A stretch of DNA of 32,220 nucleotides from Bacteroidota bacterium (lineage in GTDB: Bacteria; Bacteroidota; Bacteroidia; Flavobacteriales_D; Sanyastnellaceae). How positions within the stretch are numbered: position 1 is the stretch's first letter; every line of letters begins with the position of its first letter. Shown one piece after another: positions 7,619 to 14,600 of this stretch. Made by a program: the position numbers and the translations under genes. Location of the stretch: NCBI GenBank assembly GCA_027619225.1, contig JAQCFW010000022.1, positions 1 through 32,220 of the forward strand, in the 5' to 3' direction. The notes below the pieces were generated by a model that did no database searches, had not been told where the DNA came from, and saw only the letters and a list, made by a program, of their open reading frames with translations.

Positions 7619-8329
7619 TTATTCTTCGCGCTCTCTGATGCCTTCTATAAATGGAATGCTGCGTTTCATTTCGTTCCCCCCAAACGTAATTGTATAGGTA
7701 GCTTCATATGTGTCTGAACTAATTTCAATTCCGACATAGTCGATGGGTTTGTCGTTGATGACAGCTTCCCAGAGTATATCAGTAATCCACGGCACAATAG
7801 CCAAAGACCGAATAAATCGAGAATTGTCCAATTCAAAAATCTGGTGGTCGGTAATTTCGAAGCCCCAAGAATTTTTATTTATTGAAGAGAGCAAAGAAAG
7901 TAGATGCTCTACATGAGTTGTGCATGTACTGAACTCTATTTGATTGGTCGCTGATTCGTTAAGGATTTCTCTTAAATGTCTGCTAAATGTCGTTAGTAAA
8001 GAGCCCGCCCATGCTTCGTTCTCACTAGCGATAGCGATGTTTAATTTGTCTATTAAAATTCCTATTCTTTCAATAATAGTATTGATGGTTTCTGTATCGT
8101 TGTCATATTCTCGAAGTTTAGAAAGTAAAAATGTAACCTCATTTAAGCGCATGGTGTGATCTCTCACATGCATGGCTCTTTCATTTTGTTTTCGAGCTCT
8201 CTTTAGAAAGAGCTTGTTTTCTGCAATTTTTATCAGTTTAAACCACCCGATATATTTGATTTTAGGTTCAAATTTACGGGCAACAACAAATCCCATTACA
8301 AAAAGAATTAAAGCAACAACTGCTTCCAT
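7619..8329 (-). CDS. Degenerate LytS-like histidine kinase (predicted inactive), coupled to meaB
   Basis: The 236-residue protein has one N-terminal membrane helix (about 2-18), a basic/coiled linker, and a region that reads like the LytS-type kinase core without its catalytic residues. The stretch SLLTTFSRHLREILNES (110-126) matches the segment after the phospho-His helix in LytS proteins, and IVPWITDILWEAVIND (178-193) aligns with IPAFLIQPIVENALWHG of the kinase at 2830-3693. The NPHFxFN motif is absent, the N-box Asn is replaced (WEA for VEN), and there is no DNGxG. I infer a pseudokinase or adaptor. Its ATG overlaps the meaB stop (TAATG), so the two are translated together. The family assignment is by eye. 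Confidence 0.6.
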   Translation of the reverse strand: MEAVVALILFVMGFVVARKFEPKIKYIGWFKLIKIAENKLFLKRARKQNERAMHVRDHTMRLNEVTFLLSKLREYDNDTETINTIIERIGILIDKLNIAIASENEAWAGSLLTTFSRHLREILNESATNQIEFSTCTTHVEHLLSLLSSINKNSWGFEITDHQIFELDNSRFIRSLAIVPWITDILWEAVINDKPIDYVGIEISSDTYEATYTITFGGNEMKRSIPFIEGIREREE

Positions 8330-9390
8330 TAAGACACCTGGTTTTTATAAACCCATGACCAAGCGGCAGAGAAAGCGCTTTGTTTCCCCGATTTCACTTC
8401 TTGAGATAACACTTCCCAATCTGCTTTAGAGCTAGGATCTTCCATTTTTTTATCTAACAAAATATCTTTTGCGTGATAGAACATCCTGTCAGATTGTTGG
8501 TTTGACCTCTGAGCAATGAAAAACCCAGATTTTCTCCAATTTTTTGCAAGACTTGCAATGTGCTCTTTCACTTCGTGATGTCCAGCACCGGTGATGCTAC
8601 TTGCCGTCATGACCTCGACGACTTCTCCTCCATCTGGCATGGGGAATAAATGCAAAGAATTGCGATAAGATTGTGCTGTTTTTATACATGTGTCGATGCG
8701 ATCTCCATCCGCTTTGTGGACTACAATTAAGTCTGCCATTTCGACGATACCTCTTTTAATCCCCTGCACCTCATCGCCAGCTCCTCCGATGAGCAAGAGA
8801 GTGAACACATCAACCATTTCTCTGACTGAAGTCTCACTTTGGCCTACGCCCACAGTTTCAACAATCACCTTGTTATATCCAGCTGCTTCACATAAAATCA
8901 CGGCTTCCATGGTTGCTCTAGCTACCCCGCCAAGAGCCGAAGCGGCAGGAGAGGGGCGGACGAAGGCGGCCGAATGAACGGCCAACTCATCCATTCTAGT
9001 CTTGTCACCTAAAATACTGCCGCCAGTCTTTTTGCTAGACGGGTCAACGGCAAGCACGGCTACTCGATCGCCATCTTTAATCATGTCCAATCCGAGCCTT
9101 TCAATAAAAGTGCTTTTCCCAACGCCCGGTATACCAGTAATGCCAACTCTCAAGGTTTCTTTCCCGAAGGAAAGATCCTTAACCGCTTGAAGTAGCTCCT
9201 GAGCAAGCGGTCTGTCGGAGGGGTTTTCGCTTTCGATTAAGGTGATGGCTTTCGCTAGTTCCTCGCGTTTTCCTTCAACAATAGCTGCTGCGATTTCAGA
9301 GGCGTTAAAATCTTCAGTCCGATTTGACTGAATTCTTTTTCGGGCAGCATCGACAGCTTTATTCTTGGAAGACATTTTCTGACTACTCAT
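8329..9390 (-). CDS. meaB: Methylmalonyl-CoA mutase-associated GTPase MeaB (ArgK family)
   Basis: MeaB is a G3E P-loop GTPase that loads and protects the B12-dependent methylmalonyl-CoA mutase. The 353-residue protein has Walker A GIPGVGKST (86-94), AVDPSSKKTGGSILGDKTRM (114-133), the RPSPAASALGGVA block (145-157), the switch ETVGVGQSE (178-186), and the base-recognition motif HKADGD (225-230), where the usual N of NKAD is His. The C-terminal region has ASSITGAG and the helical arm that makes dimers. No mutase subunit gene lies in the window. The chosen ATG at 9390 has TAACTTCC followed by four bases, a possible leaderless start; M6 is an alternative. A degenerate kinase gene is coupled downstream. 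Confidence 0.93.
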   Translation of the reverse strand: MSSQKMSSKNKAVDAARKRIQSNRTEDFNASEIAAAIVEGKREELAKAITLIESENPSDRPLAQELLQAVKDLSFGKETLRVGITGIPGVGKSTFIERLGLDMIKDGDRVAVLAVDPSSKKTGGSILGDKTRMDELAVHSAAFVRPSPAASALGGVARATMEAVILCEAAGYNKVIVETVGVGQSETSVREMVDVFTLLLIGGAGDEVQGIKRGIVEMADLIVVHKADGDRIDTCIKTAQSYRNSLHLFPMPDGGEVVEVMTASSITGAGHHEVKEHIASLAKNWRKSGFFIAQRSNQQSDRMFYHAKDILLDKKMEDPSSKADWEVLSQEVKSGKQSAFSAAWSWVYKNQVS

Positions 9391-9394
9391 GTGG

Positions 9395-9445
9395 GGAAGT
9401 TAACAATCCTTTCATGTTTCGCCACATTTTGTTGACTTAACTTGC
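9395..9445. promoter_or_regulatory. Symmetrical divergent promoter region, meaB / secreted protein
   Basis: A 10-base imperfect inverted repeat, AAGTTAACAA (9397-9406) and TTGTTGACTT (9429-9438), has one mismatch and a 22-base centre. On both strands a TAACTT element stands with the same spacing to the start codon: TAACTTCC-N4-ATG (9402 to 9395, meaB) and TAACTTGC-N4-ATG (9438-9445, gene at 9450). Both fit TAnnTT but not the final TG of the -7 consensus. Confidence 0.35.
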
Positions 9446-9449
9446 GAGG

Positions 9450-10214
9450 ATGTATAAGCGTTTTATAGTTGGGGCCATTTCTTGTGCTTTTTTTGCAGCT
9501 TCTTTTTCAGCCCAAACTTTTACCCCATCGTCTCGTTGCGATTCTTCAATCGTCGTGAGCGGTTGGGTATTCGAACCCTATGGTGGCATTATCCCCACAG
9601 CTATGGCGGTAAATCGCGAGAGCGGGGGAGGTGTTTTTGTGGAGCGTGACGGAAGCTTTTTAGTTCGTGCTTGTCCAGGTGACACGCTTGTCTTCGGTGC
9701 GATAGGATATTATTCTGTGGAGCGTGAGGTTGTTAAATCTATGCGTACCTCAGACTTAGAAATCCAATTGCAACGATTAAAAGTCGATGTAGGTGTAGCG
9801 GAAGTGTATGCTCCAAGGGCTTTGCGTGCAATACTCCACGATATAGAAGCACTTGGATACAATGAAAAAGATTTCAGAGTGTCTGGGGTAAACGCTCTAC
9901 AAAGCCCCATTACATTTTTGTATGAGCAATTCTCTCAACGTGAACAATCAAAAAGATTAGAGGCGCAGTTGGTCAACAAAGACAACAGGCGAGAATTGCT
10001 TCAGGAATTGTTTGTAAAGTATGTAGATTACGATATAGTGCAACTCAAACAAGAAGAGTTCGATGAGTTCGCAGAGTTTTGTGATCCCGGAGATGAGCTT
10101 CTGAAAAAGTGGACTCAGTATGAGTTTATCTTATATGTAAAAAGACAATATGGTCTTTTTAAGATGATACCCCACAGGTTGGATGAGGGCGATTATAGGT
10201 ACGATCTAGATTAA
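9450..10214 (+). CDS. Secreted protein with carboxypeptidase-regulatory-like domain
   Basis: The 254-residue product has a signal peptide (about 1-21, ending ASFSAQ). Residues ~33-110 resemble the CarboxypepD_reg-like beta-sandwich common in Bacteroidota: VVSGWVFEPYGGIIPTAMAV, DGSFLVRACPGDTLVFGAIGYYSVEREV. The C-terminal half is charged and helical and not recognised (ILHDIEALGYNEKDF, then a Glu/Lys/Arg-rich segment to the end). The domain is probably a cell-envelope protein fold, not an enzyme. AGGATG at the start leaves no proper Shine-Dalgarno spacing. Its TAA shares a TTAA (10211-10214) with the stop of the convergent small membrane-protein gene. Confidence 0.75.
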   Translation: MYKRFIVGAISCAFFAASFSAQTFTPSSRCDSSIVVSGWVFEPYGGIIPTAMAVNRESGGGVFVERDGSFLVRACPGDTLVFGAIGYYSVEREVVKSMRTSDLEIQLQRLKVDVGVAEVYAPRALRAILHDIEALGYNEKDFRVSGVNALQSPITFLYEQFSQREQSKRLEAQLVNKDNRRELLQELFVKYVDYDIVQLKQEEFDEFAEFCDPGDELLKKWTQYEFILYVKRQYGLFKMIPHRLDEGDYRYDLD

Positions 10215-10531
10215 GCTAAGAATGCCGAATCCATATAAAACACGAAGATTTGGAATATATATGAAATGATACAGTACCCCACGGCTAGGACGTGAAGAAC
10301 TTTGAATCTTGCATTCAGTTTATCGAATCTAACGACGAGGTCCACAAATAAAGTCCCAAGACCCAGAAATTGAATAATCATAAGCGGAGTTCTGATTAAA
10401 TCGAAAGATTCTGAGATGATAGCCGCTGGTGTAGGAAATATGTTATCTAACAACTCTGAGAAGAGAAAAAGGGTGGTAATCGCCATGATTGCCCACAAAG
10501 TCACTCGAATCATCTGTCCGTCTTTATTCAT
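10211..10531 (-). CDS. Small three-helix membrane protein, unknown function
   Basis: The 106-residue product from the ATG at 10531 has about three membrane helices (residues ~9-27, ~46-66 and ~76-97), with a basic loop (RFDKLNARFK) between the second and third. No family is recognised. The frame extends upstream to 10567, but a perfect TATCTTTG promoter box lies between 10543 and 10536, so the longer form would start before its own promoter; the box is exactly four bases before the chosen ATG. The stop overlaps that of the convergent gene at 9450-10214. Confidence 0.65.
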   Translation of the reverse strand: MNKDGQMIRVTLWAIMAITTLFLFSELLDNIFPTPAAIISESFDLIRTPLMIIQFLGLGTLFVDLVVRFDKLNARFKVLHVLAVGYCIISYIFQIFVFYMDSAFLA

Positions 10532-10535
10532 ATAA

Positions 10536-10543
10536 CAAAGATA
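10536..10543 (-). promoter_or_regulatory. Promoter -7 box (TATCTTTG) with four-base gap to ATG
   Basis: The minus strand reads TATCTTTG-TTAT-ATG, an exact TAnnTTTG. With the transcription start normally a few bases after this element, the mRNA would begin at or next to the ATG at 10531. This decides the start of the small membrane protein. Confidence 0.5.
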
Positions 10544-10621
10544 ACACGCGAAAAAGATGTTTTGCACATTCGTTAGTCAGCAAACATTGTTATTTGGTTT
10601 TTTTATTTCATTCTTAAGCCC

Positions 10622-10629
10622 TATCTTTC
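10622..10629 (+). promoter_or_regulatory. Possible -7 box (TATCTTTC) for the small lipoprotein
   Basis: TATCTTTC is one base off TAnnTTTG and lies 19 bases before the ATG at 10649. A TTTG at 10593-10596 is 25 bases upstream of it, longer than the usual -33 spacing. Confidence 0.35.
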
Positions 10630-10648
10630 AAATTCAAACACAAGATTC

Positions 10649-10795
10649 ATGAAGATTTCTCTTTCTACCTCTCGCGCTCGTTTTTATGCAACTGCGGCAA
10701 TCATCATGGCTGTGATAAGTTTTTCTCTTCCTTCTTGTACTGCTACCCACCAATCTTGTGAAGCTTATCAGAATATAGAGTTAATCTCGGAGTAA
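10649..10795 (+). CDS. Small 48-residue lipoprotein
   Basis: The frame ATG 10649 to TAA 10793-10795 encodes a basic N-terminus (MKISLSTSRARF), a hydrophobic helix (ATAAIIMAVISF) and a lipobox SLPSC with the lipidated Cys at residue 30. The mature part is only 19 residues (CTATHQSCEAY, then acidic) with a second Cys at 37. It is a convincing type II signal peptide, so the gene is likely real despite its size. It lies alone on the plus strand between two minus-strand genes. Function unknown; tiny Cys-containing lipoproteins are common in Bacteroidota. Confidence 0.6.
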   Translation: MKISLSTSRARFYATAAIIMAVISFSLPSCTATHQSCEAYQNIELISE

Positions 10796-10819
10796 TTTCT
10801 TTTTACCACCCGTTGCTTT

Positions 10820-12451
10820 CTAGAATTGGAAGTATATAAACGGTGCAGGAGCTGCCGCCCCCACTTTCCAAAGAACTGTAGTGACTATAATTGTTATGCA
10901 AAAAACAACGGTTATATGAAGAGATGTAAACCCGTTGATCACTTTAGATGTAATTTTTGTGGGCATTAGATGCAGTATATATCCCACTGTCATTAAAGAA
11001 ATTACCATTAGGTGCCCTTGAAGTAAATCTAATGGAGGGATGTCGTACAAATGATTTGTGATTTGATATAAAAGATCGTTTGCTGTGAACCATTCAGTTA
11101 GAATATTGTGATCGCCTGCAGCTGTGTCCCAACCTATGCTCGATCCTGATCTAAACCAAATCCTAGTAAAGGTGATGAAGTTAAAGGTTAAAATTACCCC
11201 CCACGCTTTCGCTAGAAAATTCTCGCTTTTCGCCCATGGTAGATGTCTGCCTATGATTTTGTAAACCAGCAGCCCCATTCCGTTCAGCGCCCCCCACAGA
11301 AGGAAATTCCAAGACGCTCCATGCCACAGACCGCCAATAATCATCGTCGCCAGGATGTTGATGTATGTCGCAAGTTTTACCCCCCATTTTGTATACATTA
11401 CGCCTGAAGCATACATCATCATTAAAGCCCCACCACCTAAAAACAGAACGCCCAAATTCATCACTTCCTCTCCTTCGCGAAACATAAGTCCAGCAAACAA
11501 AACCATTCCGATTGAGAAAATCACGGAAAATATGCTCGAGCTTCTGCTTCCACCCATAGGAATATATAGGTAGTCTCTTAACCACGTTGAAAGTGAGATA
11601 TGCCACCGCCCCCAAAACTCCCCCACATTTCTCGCTTTATATGGCGACCTGAAATTTTCAGCCAAACGAAACCCCATGATCAGAGCTACTCCTATTGCGA
11701 TATCACTATATCCACTGAAATCGGCATAGACCTGTAGGCTATACCCATATAGACCCAGAAGAACCTCCATGCCGCTATAGCTCAAGGGGTTGGCGAAAAC
11801 TCGATCTACTAAGTTCATCGCGAGATAGTCGGCTATCACGATTTTTTTTATCAGACCCGTTAAAATCCACCACACTCCCAGGTTGAATTCTTTTCTTGAT
11901 AAATCGTATTTGCTTTGAAGTTGTGGGATAAAGTCTTTCGCCCTGACGATAGGTCCAGCTACCAGTTGTGGGAAAAATGTGACATAACACCCGAAATCAA
12001 AAAATGATTTAACGGGGGCCACTTTACGCCGGTAAACATCGATGGAGTAGGATAAGGTTTGGAATGTATAGAAAGATATCCCCACCGGCAGCAATATGGA
12101 TTCAACTCTAAACGAAGAGTCGAAAAGCATGGCGCTAGAATCGGCAAAAAAATACGCATACTTGAAAAACCCTAGCAACCCCAGGTTTATTAAAACACTG
12201 AGAGTTAACCACAGCTTCCTTTGCAAATTCTCACTTCGATCCATCACCGCGGCAATTCCCCAATCGGCTACAGTAGAGAAGAGGAGCAGGAATACGAATG
12301 CAGCACTTGTCTTCCAGTAGAAAAACAAGCTTGCTGCAAACAAAAAGGCATTGCGCATCGCCGCCTTATTCTTCAGCATCGAAAGCCCTACCATCACGGT
12401 GAGAAGGAAAATATAAAAGGCTGGCCTTGTAAATAGTAAATCAGTACTCAT
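10820..12451 (-). CDS. MBOAT-family membrane O-acyltransferase (AlgI/DltB-like)
   Basis: The 543-residue, many-helix membrane protein belongs to the MBOAT superfamily, which moves acyl groups onto exported polysaccharides or other surface molecules. Diagnostic blocks are FFPQLVAGPIVRAKDFIPQL, ADFSGYSDIAIGVALIMGF, NFRSPYKARNVGEFWGRWH followed by ISLSTWLRDYLYIPMGG, and IIGGLWHGASWNF with the catalytic His at about residue 377. Its ATG overlaps the end of the SGNH hydrolase gene by four bases (ATGA), and AGGAG lies just upstream, one of few Shine-Dalgarno-like sites here. MBOAT plus SGNH is the usual pairing for alginate-type or related O-acetylation. The acceptor glycan cannot be named. The coding strand has three G6 runs. 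Confidence 0.93.
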   Translation of the reverse strand: MSTDLLFTRPAFYIFLLTVMVGLSMLKNKAAMRNAFLFAASLFFYWKTSAAFVFLLLFSTVADWGIAAVMDRSENLQRKLWLTLSVLINLGLLGFFKYAYFFADSSAMLFDSSFRVESILLPVGISFYTFQTLSYSIDVYRRKVAPVKSFFDFGCYVTFFPQLVAGPIVRAKDFIPQLQSKYDLSRKEFNLGVWWILTGLIKKIVIADYLAMNLVDRVFANPLSYSGMEVLLGLYGYSLQVYADFSGYSDIAIGVALIMGFRLAENFRSPYKARNVGEFWGRWHISLSTWLRDYLYIPMGGSRSSSIFSVIFSIGMVLFAGLMFREGEEVMNLGVLFLGGGALMMMYASGVMYTKWGVKLATYINILATMIIGGLWHGASWNFLLWGALNGMGLLVYKIIGRHLPWAKSENFLAKAWGVILTFNFITFTRIWFRSGSSIGWDTAAGDHNILTEWFTANDLLYQITNHLYDIPPLDLLQGHLMVISLMTVGYILHLMPTKITSKVINGFTSLHITVVFCITIIVTTVLWKVGAAAPAPFIYFQF

Positions 12452-13914
12452 TCTCCTGCAATTGCTTGTTCCCAGGATCTATATTCCGCTCGCAACGATT
12501 GATCTAACAATTCCCCAATCATTTTTGCTCCCTTTGGTGTGAAATGTACCAAGTCTGATGAGGCTAGTTTAGGAGTGCTCTTAGCCCAAACCGCCATCGT
12601 TCCAGCTCCCCCCATCGCCTCAAACACATCCCAATAAAGAGCTTCTTCTAATATCGTCACCTTTTTCATTTCGGCTCTAATTGCACCAAGCATTGGGTAG
12701 GTGAGTGCTGTAGAATCTGAGGTAATCCCCATATCTGATGGTCCTATCACTAAGAAAGTGGATTCTGGAAGTATTGTTTTTAAATATTTCAACTGGGTTC
12801 GAAATCTCTTCCCATAGCTCTTTGCTGCAGCCTCGTCATTAACGTACGGAACGGTATTTCCGCCGAATTGTAGAATGACCAACCCCACATCCCAGTTCTG
12901 TAAATATTTTTTAAAATGTTCTTTGTTTAAGCTCTTAAATACGGTACCCGAACTAGATCGCATGGGAATGTTGTGAATAGCAAGACCATTCTCACTGCCA
13001 AGTCTAATCCCCGTTATTTCAATCTCATGTCCTTCAAAGCTGAAAATCAATTCCTCTTTTTTCCCCGCCAACTCAACCAATATCGAACTGTGGTTCCCTT
13101 TGCTTGACGGAGCTATATCTATCGCAATGGAGTCAGTAAATTCCCCTGAAACCGTGAGGCTACCCCCTAGTGGTGCTGCCCCGATTAACACTTCCGCCTG
13201 ATGCCAAACCTGATTTTTTCTAAACCCCATCGGATGTGGATTAACGGTAATTTTTCCATTATTTCGAATTCTTGATAAAGTAGCCATTCCTCCATAGCAC
13301 GTGTGTTCAAGAGTAGTGTCTATTTTTCCAAATTTAGTAAACCTCTTTATGTCGCCCTCGTGTTGTTGCCTCACAGCAAGGGCTGGAACAGGTTGAATTG
13401 CTGGGATTAATCCAGGGCCACTGCCGCCCCAAGTTTTCTGCCAACTCGATCTGATTCTCCCTGTAATTCTATCTCCTTCTATTTGGGAATCTCCGAAGTG
13501 AAACACGTGTAATTTGGAATCTGAGTTTAATCCGTTAAGTTTTTCGAAAAACCTCCATAAATTTTGTTTCGCGCCGTTGCTTCCTGAAAACTTTTTCTCG
13601 TTTGCTAAATTCGCGACAACACAGGTGTCGTAGTCAGGACGCCAAAGATTGGTTTTTAGAATTGGTGTTTTATTACGTTCAAGAGCTGTTTCGATCGCTA
13701 TCTCGATGTCAACTTCAGGTAAGGAGAAAACGATGGGCTCTATTTCAGGTACAATTTCCTGGTTGACGATTTCCGCCTCATAGACCATTTCCTTCGACTC
13801 CTGGATTTCCTCGACCTCAAAAAATTTAATTAAAGTAGTATGGTAGAGTATCCCTATGAGTAGAATTAGAAATAGGGCGGTGTGACTAGGCTCGTGAGAT
13901 TTATTATTCGTCAC
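12448..13914 (-). CDS. SGNH/GDSL hydrolase-family protein partnering the MBOAT
   Basis: The 488-residue protein starts with GTG (no nearby in-frame ATG precedes the membrane helix at ~12-30, so the GTG is needed). A Glu-rich periplasmic linker (35-80) follows, then an SGNH fold: block I FHFGDSQIEGDR with nucleophile S143, block III-like ILQFGGNTVPY, TFLVIGPSDMG, and the C-terminal DLVHFT with the Asp-His pair D454/H457. It is anchored in the inner membrane facing the periplasm. In such pairs the SGNH protein finishes or edits acyl transfer begun by the MBOAT. It sits five bases after the LysM gene and overlaps the MBOAT start by four bases. Confidence 0.87.
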   Translation of the reverse strand: MTNNKSHEPSHTALFLILLIGILYHTTLIKFFEVEEIQESKEMVYEAEIVNQEIVPEIEPIVFSLPEVDIEIAIETALERNKTPILKTNLWRPDYDTCVVANLANEKKFSGSNGAKQNLWRFFEKLNGLNSDSKLHVFHFGDSQIEGDRITGRIRSSWQKTWGGSGPGLIPAIQPVPALAVRQQHEGDIKRFTKFGKIDTTLEHTCYGGMATLSRIRNNGKITVNPHPMGFRKNQVWHQAEVLIGAAPLGGSLTVSGEFTDSIAIDIAPSSKGNHSSILVELAGKKEELIFSFEGHEIEITGIRLGSENGLAIHNIPMRSSSGTVFKSLNKEHFKKYLQNWDVGLVILQFGGNTVPYVNDEAAAKSYGKRFRTQLKYLKTILPESTFLVIGPSDMGITSDSTALTYPMLGAIRAEMKKVTILEEALYWDVFEAMGGAGTMAVWAKSTPKLASSDLVHFTPKGAKMIGELLDQSLRAEYRSWEQAIAGE

Positions 13915-13919
13915 CTTGG

Positions 13920-14597
13920 CTATTCTGGAATCGCAATGAAACTTCCGAATGTGATATGTGTGCTTTTGCCGAGATTGTTGGCAGATTGAATATCGGAGAC
14001 GGAAACGCCATAGATCACTGACAATCGGTATAGAGTCTCGCCTTTTTTCACAAGGTGAGATTGTAAGCTAGCACTTTGATCGTTCAGGTCGAAATTTTCG
14101 ATTAACCGAATTACAATGCTTAATTCTTGAAGAAAGAATTCGAATTCATCATGAATTTGGCTCTCTATAAAAAGCAATTTAAGACCAGGAACCAGTTCTT
14201 TATTATTAAGAGACTGCAAAGACTGTAACGAACGGGCTGATGAATCACAGTCACACTTTTCATGCTGAAATCTCCCGTAGAGCATAAGAGGAATGAAAGC
14301 CGCTGAAGGCGGGAGGTCTAAAGCCTCCGCTTGACTTCGCCACACCTCTTCACATCTCTCAAACCAATTATTAACCTCAAGAAGCTTAGCATATCCGTCT
14401 ATTCGATAAGCCTCCATTATCTCTGATTGTATGCCTATATCGTCAGCTACAATTTTATATAGAATTTCCCAATTATCTGGGGCTCTAATTTCTTGTTTTA
14501 ATTCTGGAGTATAGGTTTGGGATTGAAAAGGATTGTGAGTAAAAAAAAGTGCAAGAATCCCGAAGATTTTGCTGATATTTTTCAGTACTGATAGCAT
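13920..14597 (-). CDS. Secreted LysM-domain protein
   Basis: The 225-residue product has a signal peptide (about 1-26, ending NPFQSQ), a helical middle region with a short CDCDSSARSL segment, and a single C-terminal LysM domain (VKKGETLYRLSVIYGVSVSD, then NNL, to FIAIPE; about 182-224). LysM binds N-acetylglucosamine polymers such as peptidoglycan. The middle region is unrecognised; its length and the FIPLMLYGRF phrase recall lytic-transglycosylase-like helices, but no catalytic Glu motif is evident. It follows the metalloprotease gene after three bases and precedes the SGNH gene by five, so all are one operon. Confidence 0.8.
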   Translation of the reverse strand: MLSVLKNISKIFGILALFFTHNPFQSQTYTPELKQEIRAPDNWEILYKIVADDIGIQSEIMEAYRIDGYAKLLEVNNWFERCEEVWRSQAEALDLPPSAAFIPLMLYGRFQHEKCDCDSSARSLQSLQSLNNKELVPGLKLLFIESQIHDEFEFFLQELSIVIRLIENFDLNDQSASLQSHLVKKGETLYRLSVIYGVSVSDIQSANNLGKSTHITFGSFIAIPE

Positions 14598-14600
14598 TAA

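Noticed and set aside
10532-10567. Longer start for the small membrane protein
   Set aside because: An exact promoter box lies between this start and the one at 10531, so the longer form would not be in the transcript.
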